Origin: Streptomyces fildesensis
GTDB lineage: Bacteria; Actinomycetota; Actinomycetes; Streptomycetales; Streptomycetaceae
Length of the DNA: 64,000 bases
Assembly (NCBI RefSeq): GCF_016107395.1
Contig: NZ_JAAIKO010000014.1
Coordinates: 62,001 to 126,000 of the forward strand
Reading direction: 5' to 3'
Shown here: positions 56,995 to 64,000 of the stretch, piece after piece
Numbering within the stretch: position 1 is the stretch's first letter
Layout of the letters: every line of letters starts with the position of its first letter
Program-made: the position numbers and the translations under genes
Notes under the pieces: generated by a model
Told to the model about the DNA's origin: nothing
The model's input: the letters and a program-made list of their open reading frames with translations, nothing else
The model's database searches: none

Positions 56995-58521
56995 TCAGGC
57001 GCCCTTGTTGGCGCGGTTCATACGGCTGTGGCTGCGTCCGTACAGGAAGTAGACGACGACACCGATCACCATCCAGATCCCGAACCGCAGCCAGGTCTCG
57101 CTCGGCAGGTTCAGCATCAGCCACAGCGAGGCGGCCACCGAGGCGATCGGCAGCACGGGCACCCACGGGGTACGGAAGGAACGCGGCAGGTCGGGCCGGG
57201 TGCGGCGCAGGATGATGACGCCGACCGCGACGAGGACGAAGGCGAAGAGGGTGCCGATGTTCACCAGCGCCGCCAGCTCCGAGATGCTGGTGAAGCCCGC
57301 GATGACGGCGATGAGCACGCCCAGCAGGATCGTCGAGCGGTACGGAGTGCGGAACTGCGGGTGGACCCGGGAGAAGAACCGGGGAATGAGCCCGTCGCGG
57401 CTCATCGCGAAGAACACCCGGGTCTGGCCGAGCAACAGGATCATGCAGACCGTGGTGAGGCCGACCGCGGCCCCGAAACTGATGACGCCCGCGAACCACG
57501 GGTGCCCGGTCGCCTTGAAGGCGTCGGCGAGCGGCGCGTCCACCGACAGTTCGGTGTACTTCTGCATACCGGTGACGACGACCGACACGGCGACGTACAG
57601 CGCCGTACAGATGAAGAGCGAGCCGAGGATGCCGCGCGGCATGTCCCGCTGCGGGTTCTTGGTCTCCTCGGCCGCGGTCGCCACGATGTCGAAGCCGATG
57701 AAGGCGAAGAAGACGACGGCCGCGGCGGTGAAGATGCCCTGGACACCGAAGCTCGTCGGCGCGTATCCGAACAGCACCTGGATGAGCGGCGACTTGAGAC
57801 CGGACTCCTTGACGGAACTGATCGCGGGCGGAAGGAAGGGCTTGTAGTTCTCGCTGTGGATGAAGAACGCGCCGGCGATGATGACCAGCAGCACCACGGC
57901 CACCTTGATCGCGACGACCACCGTGGTGACCCGCGCGGAGAGCTTCATACCGAGGACGAGGATCCCGGTCAGCAGCAGCACCAGCAGGAACGCCAGGAGG
58001 TCGAAGCCGAACCCGTTCGTGTCACTGGTGCCGGACAGCGCCTGCGGCAGATGCCAGCCCGCGTTGTCCAGCAGCGACCGCACATAGCCGGACCAGCCGA
58101 CCGCGACCACCGCCGTACCGAGCGCGAACTCCAGCACCAGGTCCCAGCCGATGATCCACGCCGGGAGCTCGCCGAGGGTGGCGAAGGAGAACGTGTACGC
58201 GGACCCGGCGACCGGGACCGTGGAGGCCAGTTCGGCGTAGCAGATGGCCGCGAGCCCGCACACCACACCGGCCGCGACGAAGGCGAGGGCGACAGCGGGC
58301 CCGGCGTTGTTCTTCGCCACCGTGCCGGTGAGGACGAAGATGCCGGTGCCGATGATGACACCGACGCCGAAGACCGTGAGGTCCAGGGCCGACAGCGACC
58401 TCTTGAGCTGGTGCTCCGGCTCCTCGGTGTCCTGCATGGACTGCTCGACGGACTTGGTCCGGAAGAGCCCGTCCGGATTCCTGCCCGACGTCGGCGGGTT
58501 GTCCTGCGTACTCGTACTCAC
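56995..58521 (-). CDS. APC-family amino acid permease (cationic amino acid transporter type)
   Basis: 508 residues with about 12 helices. The first helix GVGVIIGTGIFVLTGTVA and CYAELASTVPVAGSAYTFSFATLGELPAWIIGWDLVLEF are the APC/CAT signature, and FFAFIGFDIVATAAEETKNPQRDMPRGI is the core of helices 6-8. It imports a basic or neutral amino acid with protons; the substrate is open. Start ATG 58521 has AGGAGG upstream. The dxs terminator separates it from the gene before. Confidence 0.95.
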   Translation of the reverse strand: MSTSTQDNPPTSGRNPDGLFRTKSVEQSMQDTEEPEHQLKRSLSALDLTVFGVGVIIGTGIFVLTGTVAKNNAGPAVALAFVAAGVVCGLAAICYAELASTVPVAGSAYTFSFATLGELPAWIIGWDLVLEFALGTAVVAVGWSGYVRSLLDNAGWHLPQALSGTSDTNGFGFDLLAFLLVLLLTGILVLGMKLSARVTTVVVAIKVAVVLLVIIAGAFFIHSENYKPFLPPAISSVKESGLKSPLIQVLFGYAPTSFGVQGIFTAAAVVFFAFIGFDIVATAAEETKNPQRDMPRGILGSLFICTALYVAVSVVVTGMQKYTELSVDAPLADAFKATGHPWFAGVISFGAAVGLTTVCMILLLGQTRVFFAMSRDGLIPRFFSRVHPQFRTPYRSTILLGVLIAVIAGFTSISELAALVNIGTLFAFVLVAVGVIILRRTRPDLPRSFRTPWVPVLPIASVAASLWLMLNLPSETWLRFGIWMVIGVVVYFLYGRSHSRMNRANKGA

Positions 58522-58631
58522 CGGCGCGCCTCCTGTTCGTCCTGCCGACAGGTTGGGGGGCGTCGGCAGTCGCTACTCCACTCCCAAGGTTCGCTTCACC
58601 CGAATAGGCGCGCCTATGCCTACGCCAATGG

Positions 58632-58667
58632 GTGAGGGGGTCCACCCGGATGGGTGGACCCCCTCAC
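58632..58667 (-). terminator. 16-bp perfect hairpin after dxs
   Basis: Arms 58632-58647 and 58652-58667 with GGAT loop. It lies 23 bp beyond the dxs stop on the minus strand, before the permease promoter. Confidence 0.88.
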
Positions 58668-58690
58668 TCGACAGCTCCGCGGAACGGACC

Positions 58691-60619
58691 TCAGTCGCTG
58701 ACCGCCGCCGGCTCGGCCGATCCGACGCTCTCGCCGTACCGGCCGTCGATCGTCGCGACCAGACCGGTGACCTGGCGTGCGATGTCGGGCGCGGTCAGCC
58801 CGATCTCGGCCATGACCTCCTTGCGGGAGGCGTGGTCCAGGAACTCCGCCGGGATGCCGAAGTCGCGCAGCGGTACGTCCACGTCCGCGTCGCGCAGCGC
58901 CTGCGAGATCGCCGAGCCGACGCCGCCGGCCCGGCAGTTGTCCTCGACGGTGACCACGACGCGGTGGCCGGCCGCGAGCCCGGGCAGCGCCGCGTCCACC
59001 GGCTTGACCCAGCGCGGGTCGACGACGGTGGTGGTGATGCCCTGGGCGTCGAGCAGATCGGCGATCTCCAGGCACATCGGGGCGAGGGCGCCGACCGAGA
59101 CCAGCAGGACGTCGGGGCGCTCGCCCTCGGGCACCTTCCGGAGCACGTCCATGCCGCCGACCCGGCCGACGGCCTTGACCGCCGGGCCGACCGCGCCCTT
59201 GGAGTACCGGACGACGGTGGGCGCGTCGTCGACCTCGACGGCCTCGCGCAGCTGGGCGCGGACCTGGTCGGCGTCGCGCGGCGCGGCGATCCGCAGACCG
59301 GGTACGACCTGGAGGATCGACATGTCCCACATGCCGTTGTGCGAGGCGCCGTCGGTGCCGGTGACACCGGCCCGGTCCAGCACGAAGGTGACACCGCACT
59401 TGTGCAGCGCCACATCCATCAGCACCTGGTCGAAGGCGCGGTTCAGGAACGTCGCGTACACGGCGAAGACCGGGTGCAGGCCGCCGGTGGCCAGGCCCGC
59501 GGCCGAGACGGCGGCGTGCTGCTCGGCGATGCCGACGTCGTAGACCCGGTTCGGGAAGACCTTCGCGAACTTGTCCAGGCCGACCGGCTGCAGCATCGCG
59601 GCGGTGATCGCGACGATGTCCTCGCGCTCCCTGCCGAGCTTGACCATCTCCTCACCGAAGACCGAGGTCCAGTCGGCGCCGGAGGCGGCGATCGGCAGGC
59701 CGGTGTCCGGGTGGATGGGGCCGATGCCGTGGAAGCGGTCCGCCTCGTCCTGCTCGGCCGGGCGGTAGCCGCGGCCCTTCTCGGTGAGGCAGTGCACGAT
59801 GACGGGGCCGCCGAAGCGCTTGGCGCGCTGCAGCGCCGACTCCAGCGCGTCCACGTCATGGCCGTCGATCGGGCCGACGTACTTCAGGCCCAGGTCCTCG
59901 AACATGCCCTGCGGGGCGATGAAGTCCTTGAGGCCCTTCTTGGCGCCGTGCAGCGTCTCGTAGAGCGGCTGTCCGATGAGCGGGGTGCGCTCCAGCAGGT
60001 CCTTGGTGCGGGACAGGAAGCGCTCGTAGCCGTCGGTGGTGCGCAGCGTCGCCAGGTGGTCGGCGAGCCCGCCGATCGTCGGGGCGTAGCTGCGCTCGTT
60101 GTCGTTGACGACGATGACGAGCGGCCGGTCCCGGGCGGCGGCGATGTTGTTCAGCGCCTCCCAGGCCATACCGCCGGTCAGCGCGCCGTCACCGATGACG
60201 GCCACCACGTGGTCCTGCTTGCCGAGCACCTCGTTGGCCTTGGCGAGGCCGTCGGCCCAGCCGAGGACCGTCGAGGCGTGGCTGTTCTCGATGACGTCGT
60301 GCTCGGACTCGGCGCGCGAGGGGTAGCCGGAGAGGCCGCCCTTGCTCTTGAGCCGGGTGAAGTCCTGCCGTCCGGTGAGCAGCTTGTGCACATAGGACTG
60401 GTGCCCTGTGTCGAAGAGCACCTTGTCCCGGGGCGAGTCGAAGACCCGGTGCAGGGCGATGGTCAGCTCCACCACACCGAGGTTGGGGCCCAGGTGTCCG
60501 CCGGTCTTGGAGACCGCGTCGACGAGGAAGGTACGGATCTCGCCCGCCAGCTCCACCAGCTGCTCCTGGCTGAGCCGGTCGAGGTCGCGCGGTCCCTTGA
60601 TACGGGTCAGCAGCGCCAC
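58691..60619 (-). CDS. dxs: 1-deoxy-D-xylulose-5-phosphate synthase
   Basis: 642 residues, a full DXS: LGVVELTIALHRVFDSPRDKVLFDTGHQSYVHKLLTGR, the thiamine-diphosphate motif VIGDGALTGGMAWEALNN, FEDLGLKYVGPIDGHD, and YDVGIAEQHAAVSAAGLA with the catalytic His region. It condenses pyruvate and glyceraldehyde 3-phosphate, the entry step of the MEP isoprenoid route. GTG 60619 follows AGGAGG by 5 nt. It has its own promoter with TAGACT at 60657-60662, preceded by a spaced direct repeat. Confidence 0.97.
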   Translation of the reverse strand: MALLTRIKGPRDLDRLSQEQLVELAGEIRTFLVDAVSKTGGHLGPNLGVVELTIALHRVFDSPRDKVLFDTGHQSYVHKLLTGRQDFTRLKSKGGLSGYPSRAESEHDVIENSHASTVLGWADGLAKANEVLGKQDHVVAVIGDGALTGGMAWEALNNIAAARDRPLVIVVNDNERSYAPTIGGLADHLATLRTTDGYERFLSRTKDLLERTPLIGQPLYETLHGAKKGLKDFIAPQGMFEDLGLKYVGPIDGHDVDALESALQRAKRFGGPVIVHCLTEKGRGYRPAEQDEADRFHGIGPIHPDTGLPIAASGADWTSVFGEEMVKLGREREDIVAITAAMLQPVGLDKFAKVFPNRVYDVGIAEQHAAVSAAGLATGGLHPVFAVYATFLNRAFDQVLMDVALHKCGVTFVLDRAGVTGTDGASHNGMWDMSILQVVPGLRIAAPRDADQVRAQLREAVEVDDAPTVVRYSKGAVGPAVKAVGRVGGMDVLRKVPEGERPDVLLVSVGALAPMCLEIADLLDAQGITTTVVDPRWVKPVDAALPGLAAGHRVVVTVEDNCRAGGVGSAISQALRDADVDVPLRDFGIPAEFLDHASRKEVMAEIGLTAPDIARQVTGLVATIDGRYGESVGSAEPAAVSD

Positions 60620-60656
60620 CCGTGCCTCCTATGCAGTCGAACTGGTCGATCCGTCG

Positions 60657-60700
60657 AGTCTAATGTTCCCCGTGCGACACCGTGGAGCGCCCCGTGCGAC
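60657..60700 (-). promoter_or_regulatory. dxs promoter region: TAGACT box and two copies of GTCGCACGGGG
   Basis: On the minus strand the -10 box TAGACT (60657-60662) is preceded by an 11-bp direct repeat, GTCGCACGGGG, at 60668-60678 and 60690-60700. The copies are 22 bp apart, two helix turns, and flank the place of the -35 box. A regulator binding both repeats would contact the promoter face to face. Confidence 0.5.
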
Positions 60701-60756
60701 GTTTGTCACCCGCGACCCACCCGCAGCGCACCCGCGGACCACCCGGCAACACGAAT

Positions 60757-60790
60757 GCCCGGTGCAGGGATGATCATCCCCGCACCGGGC
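60757..60790 (-). terminator. Two-part hairpin after the sugar ABC permease gene
   Basis: A 9-bp outer stem (60757-60765 with 60782-60790), one mismatch and a 7-bp inner stem form one long hairpin. It lies 46 bp beyond the permease stop and ends the CUT2 sugar operon before dxs. Confidence 0.8.
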
Positions 60791-60836
60791 CGGTGCCGCC
60801 ACACCACCGACATGCGGAGGTGTGTGCGATGGAGCG

Positions 60837-62129
60837 TTACGCGCGACCGGAGGCCTTCTGCGTCTTGCGCGACACCGAGTCGATGACCACGGCGGCGAGC
60901 AGTACGGCGCCGGTGATCATGTACTGCAGCGAGGTGTTCATGTTCAGCAGGTCGAGACCGGTCTGGATGGACTGGATGACGAGCATGCCGAGCAGGGCGG
61001 ACCAGGTGTTGCCGCGACCGCCGAAGAGGCTGGTGCCACCGATGACCGCGGCCGCGATGGCCAGCATCAGGAGGTTGCCGCTACCGGCGGCGAGCGTCGC
61101 GGTGTAGGTCTGCGCGGCGAGGAACAGACCGCCGGCCGCCGCGAAGCCGCCGGAGATGGCGAACACCGAGATACGGATCAGGGCCACGTTGATACCGGCA
61201 CGGCGGGCGGCCTCGATGCTGCCACCGACGGCGAAGATCTTGCGGCCGTACGAGGTGCGCCGCAGGACGAAGTCGGTGAGCACGAGCGCCACGAGGAAGA
61301 TCACCAGGGCGTTGGGCACACCCGCCGCCTGGTTCAGCACGTACGCGGCGACGAAGGAGACCACGGCCAGCGCACCGACACGTACGGCGATCTCGCCGGT
61401 CGGCCGGTACGGGACCCCGGCCTGGCGGCGGCGGCGCTGCTCGATGAGCGAGCCGGCGAGCAGGGCGACGGTGCCGAGACCCGCCAGCAGGTACGCGCCG
61501 GCGATGTCCTGGTTCATGAAGAAGGAGCGCTGCCCGAGCAGGTGCAGCGGGCCCTTGTCCTGGATCGAGAGGCTGCCGGTGTCGCCCAGCAGCCACAGCA
61601 TCAGGCCGTTCCAGCCGAGGTTGCCGGCGAGGGTGACCACGAAGGCCGGCACACCGATCTTGGCGAAGAAGTAACCGTGCAGCGCGCCGATGGCGATACC
61701 GGTCAGGAGGGTCAGGAAGACGGCCAGCCAGGGATTCACACCGTGTGTCGTCGCCAGGATGGCGAAGACGGCGGCCGACAGACCACTGACGGAGGCAACC
61801 GACAGGTCGATCTCACCGAGCAGCAGCACGAAGACCAGGCCGATGGCGATCATGCCGGTGGCGGACATGAAGTAGCTGATGTTGAGCATGTTGCCGGCGC
61901 TCAGGAACAGGCTGTCCTGGGACTGGAACACGGACCAGATGATGATCAGACCGACGACGACGGGCAGCGAGCCGAGCTCACCACCGCGCACCTTGCGCTT
62001 GAACTCGGTCAGATAGCCCTTGAGTCCCTCTTCGCGGACCAGCAGTCGCGGGTCGACGACGGGGATCGCCGCCGCGGTGGGGTCTTCGGCCGGGGGCGTG
62101 TCCTTCACCGTCTTGGACAGGTCGCTCAC
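60837..62129 (-). CDS. CUT2-family sugar ABC transporter permease (XylH-like)
   Basis: 430 residues, about ten helices, of the branched BPD_transp_2 family: MSATGMIAIGLVFVLLLGEIDLSVASVSGLSAAVFA is the signature helix block, then NAVIGG-like AAVIGGTSLFGGRGNTWSALLGMLVIQSIQTGLDLL. This is the membrane part of a ribose/xylose-type importer. Its start overlaps the ATPase stop by 4 bp (62126-62129). Order on the strand is binding protein, ATPase, permease, all one operon. Which pentose or hexose it carries is not decided by sequence alone. Confidence 0.94.
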   Translation of the reverse strand: MSDLSKTVKDTPPAEDPTAAAIPVVDPRLLVREEGLKGYLTEFKRKVRGGELGSLPVVVGLIIIWSVFQSQDSLFLSAGNMLNISYFMSATGMIAIGLVFVLLLGEIDLSVASVSGLSAAVFAILATTHGVNPWLAVFLTLLTGIAIGALHGYFFAKIGVPAFVVTLAGNLGWNGLMLWLLGDTGSLSIQDKGPLHLLGQRSFFMNQDIAGAYLLAGLGTVALLAGSLIEQRRRRQAGVPYRPTGEIAVRVGALAVVSFVAAYVLNQAAGVPNALVIFLVALVLTDFVLRRTSYGRKIFAVGGSIEAARRAGINVALIRISVFAISGGFAAAGGLFLAAQTYTATLAAGSGNLLMLAIAAAVIGGTSLFGGRGNTWSALLGMLVIQSIQTGLDLLNMNTSLQYMITGAVLLAAVVIDSVSRKTQKASGRA

Positions 62130-62905
62130 TTTGCCGCCTCCGTGTTGCGCGCCTGACGACGGGTCACGGCGTTCTCCGTGGCTCCGGTGATCGCCGCGAT
62201 GATCTCTTCGGGACTGGTGTCCTTCACCGGGAAGGCACCGTTGTTCTTGCCGAGCCGCAGGACGGACACCGTGTCCGCCACGGCGCGCACATCGGCCATG
62301 TTGTGGCTGATGAGGATGACGGCGAGGCCACGCTCGCGCAGCCGCTCGACCAGGTCGAGGACCTGGGCGGTCTGCTCCACGCCGAGGGCGGCGGTGGGCT
62401 CGTCGAGGATGACGACCTTCGGCTCACCGATCAGGGCGCGGGCGATGGCGACGACCTGTCGCTGACCACCGGACAGACTCGCGATCGGGATGCGGACGCT
62501 CGGGATGCGGATCGACAGGGTGTCGAGCAGCTCGCGGGCGCGCTGCTCCATCGTCACCTCGTCGAGCGCGAGCCCGCGGCGCAGTTCGCGGCCCAGGTAG
62601 AGATTGCCGACGACATCGAGGTTGTCGCACAGCGCGAGGTCCTGGTAGACGGTGGCGATGCCGAGGCCCTGGGCGTCGTGCGGCCGGTCGATGCTGACCG
62701 GCGTGCCCTCCCACTCGATGACGCCTTCGTCGATCGGGTGCACACCGGCGATCGTCTTGACCAGAGTGGACTTGCCGGCACCGTTGTCACCGACTAGCGC
62801 GACGACCTGACCGGTATGGACCTCCAGCTCGACATCGGTGAGGGCTTGCACCGCACCGAATCGCTTGGAGACTCCGCGCAACGCCAGCACGGGCGTAGCG
62901 GACAC
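62126..62905 (-). CDS. CUT2-family sugar ABC transporter ATPase, single nucleotide-binding domain
   Basis: 259 residues: Walker A VALVGDNGAGKSTLVKTIAG, Q-loop VYQDLALCDNLDVVGNLYLGRE, signature SLSGGQRQVVAIARALIG, Walker B VVILDEPTAALGVEQT, H-loop ILISHNMADV. Most CUT2 ATPases (RbsA, XylG, about 500 residues) hold two domains; this has one, as in FrcA-type systems, so it must work as a homodimer. GTG 62905 has AAGGAG nine nt upstream; ATG 62914 lies too close to that site. Confidence 0.93.
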   Translation of the reverse strand: MSATPVLALRGVSKRFGAVQALTDVELEVHTGQVVALVGDNGAGKSTLVKTIAGVHPIDEGVIEWEGTPVSIDRPHDAQGLGIATVYQDLALCDNLDVVGNLYLGRELRRGLALDEVTMEQRARELLDTLSIRIPSVRIPIASLSGGQRQVVAIARALIGEPKVVILDEPTAALGVEQTAQVLDLVERLRERGLAVILISHNMADVRAVADTVSVLRLGKNNGAFPVKDTSPEEIIAAITGATENAVTRRQARNTEAAK

Positions 62906-63036
62906 GTGAATCATCTCCTTCGCCGCCTGACCGGCGGGGATGCCGCGCCCTGGGAGAGGCGCGGAAGGACGTGCAAGAAGCACAGGATTACAAAGTGAAT
63001 ACGTGGGGGTAAGTCCCGTGACCCGTAAGCGTTTCC

Positions 63037-63087
63037 GTCCGGCGCCCCACCCCGAAGCGGGGATGATGGTGGGGCGGGGCGCCGGAC
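63037..63087 (-). terminator. 12-bp hairpin between binding protein and ATPase genes
   Basis: GTCCGGCGCCCC (63037-63048) pairs with 63076-63087, with an outer CCCGTAA/TTACGGG pair at 63022-63028 and 63094-63100. It lies in the gap after the binding-protein stop. It may stabilise the binding-protein mRNA and let only part of transcription pass to the membrane genes. Confidence 0.65.
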
Positions 63088-63127
63088 AGGCTTTTACGGG
63101 ACCGGGGGCCTTGTGAGCCCCGGGGTT

Positions 63128-64000
63128 TTACTGAATGCCGGCGGCCTTGCAGGCGGCGGCGTAGTCAGCGGTGCAGATCTGGGCCACGGTGTAGAGCTGG
63201 TCCTTGACGACCGTGTCCTTGATGTTGGCCTTGGTCACCGACACCGCGGGGAGCAGCTTCGCGGGCACGGTGGTGCCGGAACCGCTGGTCGCCGTGATGT
63301 CCGCGACGGACTTGACGTCCTCACCGTTGAGCAGCTTGACCGCGATCTCGGCGGTCGCGTCGGCCTCGGGCTTGAAGGCCTTGTAGACGGTGCTGGTCTG
63401 CTGGTCCGCGAGGATCCGCTGGACACCGGCGAGCTCGGCGTCCTGACCGGTCAGCGGGACGTTGATGCCCGCGCCCTTGAGGGCGGTGGCGATACCGCCG
63501 GCCATGCCGTCGTTGGCGGAGTAGACACCGGCGATGTTCTTGGCGCCGAGCTGGGTGATGGCCGCCGTGACCTTCTGGTTGGCGACGGTGTCCTTCCACA
63601 GACCGCTCTGCTCGTACGCGATCTTGACCTTGCCGTCGAGCGCCTTGTGGGCACCGGCCTTGAACTGCGCGGCGTTCGGGTCGGCGTCGTCACCGTTGAT
63701 CATGACAACGTTGGCAGTCGGGGTGGCCTTGGCGCCCATGGCGTCGAGGAGGGCCTGACCCTGCAGCTCGCCGACCTTCTCGTTGTCGTAGGAGACGTAG
63801 GCGGAGACGGGGCCCTGGGCGAAGCGGTCGTACGCCACGACCTTGATGCCCTTGTCCACGGCCGCCTGGACCGAGGCCTTGATGCCGACCGCGTCCTGCG
63901 GGTCGAGGATCAGGACCTTGACGCCCTTGGTGATCATGCTGCTGACCTGCTGCGCCTGCTTGGCCGGGTCGCCGGCGGCGTTCGCGTACTCGATCTTGCA
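63128..64000 (-). CDS. Sugar ABC transporter substrate-binding protein (XylF-like), 5' end outside window
   Basis: The visible 290 residues run to the right edge without a start, so the signal peptide and the first part are missing. KVLILDPQDAVGIKASVQAAVDKGIKVVAYDRFAQGPVSAYVSYDNEKVGELQGQAL is typical of the pentose/galactose-type periplasmic-binding-protein fold, like XylF. VAGVYSANDGMAGGIATALKGAG and LTGQDAELAGVQRIL are the second-domain motifs. It is the first gene of the importer operon. The downstream hairpin fits its expected high expression. Confidence 0.92.
   Translation of the reverse strand, partial: CKIEYANAAGDPAKQAQQVSSMITKGVKVLILDPQDAVGIKASVQAAVDKGIKVVAYDRFAQGPVSAYVSYDNEKVGELQGQALLDAMGAKATPTANVVMINGDDADPNAAQFKAGAHKALDGKVKIAYEQSGLWKDTVANQKVTAAITQLGAKNIAGVYSANDGMAGGIATALKGAGINVPLTGQDAELAGVQRILADQQTSTVYKAFKPEADATAEIAVKLLNGEDVKSVADITATSGSGTTVPAKLLPAVSVTKANIKDTVVKDQLYTVAQICTADYAAACKAAGIQ

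Overview
The window is a contiguous piece of a very GC-rich actinobacterial chromosome, almost certainly Streptomyces or a close relative. The signs are strong G/C bias at third codon positions, many GTG starts, several leaderless genes with a TANNNT -10 box about 6-7 nt before the start codon, and typical Streptomyces genes (glgX/treY/treZ, SAV2148-type HEPN protein, DUF3000, DUF4349, HemQ-type heme pathway, MmyB-like regulator facing an SDR). I see no tRNA, rRNA, IS element, integrase or CRISPR array. It reads as chromosomal housekeeping and accessory sequence rather than a mobile island.

Layout. 1-5 kb: end of an MMPL transporter, a shortened CGNR zinc-finger protein, an APH-type kinase, a DEDDh exonuclease and a HEPN-domain protein. 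5-20 kb: glycogen/trehalose block (glgX, treY, then treZ) interrupted by a LysR regulator, an SDR/MmyB-like regulator pair, a dehydrogenase-MFS operon, LtrA and two GNAT acetyltransferases. 20-27.6 kb: PPK2, ZapE-like ATPase, RibD-like reductase, a small nucleotide-binding-like protein, and an FtsX-type ABC exporter divergent from a NarL-type two-component system. 27.7-33.7 kb: murC, msrB, an OlsB/OlsA-like ornithine-lipid pair, and an AIM24/ABC operon. 33.7-34.8 kb: remnants of two unrelated genes (flavin monooxygenase and MFS transporter) joined together. 34.6-39.5 kb: PPTase, PTH2-like protein, then the most interesting locus. 39.6-46.3 kb: secreted peptidase and late heme genes (hemQ, hemG/cgoX, hemE), DUF4349 and DUF3000. 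46.5-52 kb: unusual response regulator, RNase D-like protein and fadA-fadB beta-oxidation operon. 52-64 kb: SPFH and NlpC/P60 genes, a DsbA-fold protein lacking its cysteines, glycosyltransferase, APC permease, dxs, and a CUT2 sugar ABC transporter running off the right edge.

The strongest candidate for an undescribed system is at 36328-39502: a DUF692/MNIO (multinuclear iron oxygenase) gene, an overlapping partner gene, a membrane protein ending in an eight-cysteine Cys-Gly-Ser repeat tail, and a second membrane protein of the same family without the tail. MNIO enzymes modify cysteines (or C-terminal residues) of ribosomal peptides with help from a partner protein. The layout therefore suggests that the Cys-rich tail of a membrane protein is the substrate. 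That is inference; no product or metal binding can be read from the sequence.

Many transcription units end in long perfect hairpins, often shared by convergent genes, and several short palindromes lie in promoter positions. These are listed separately.
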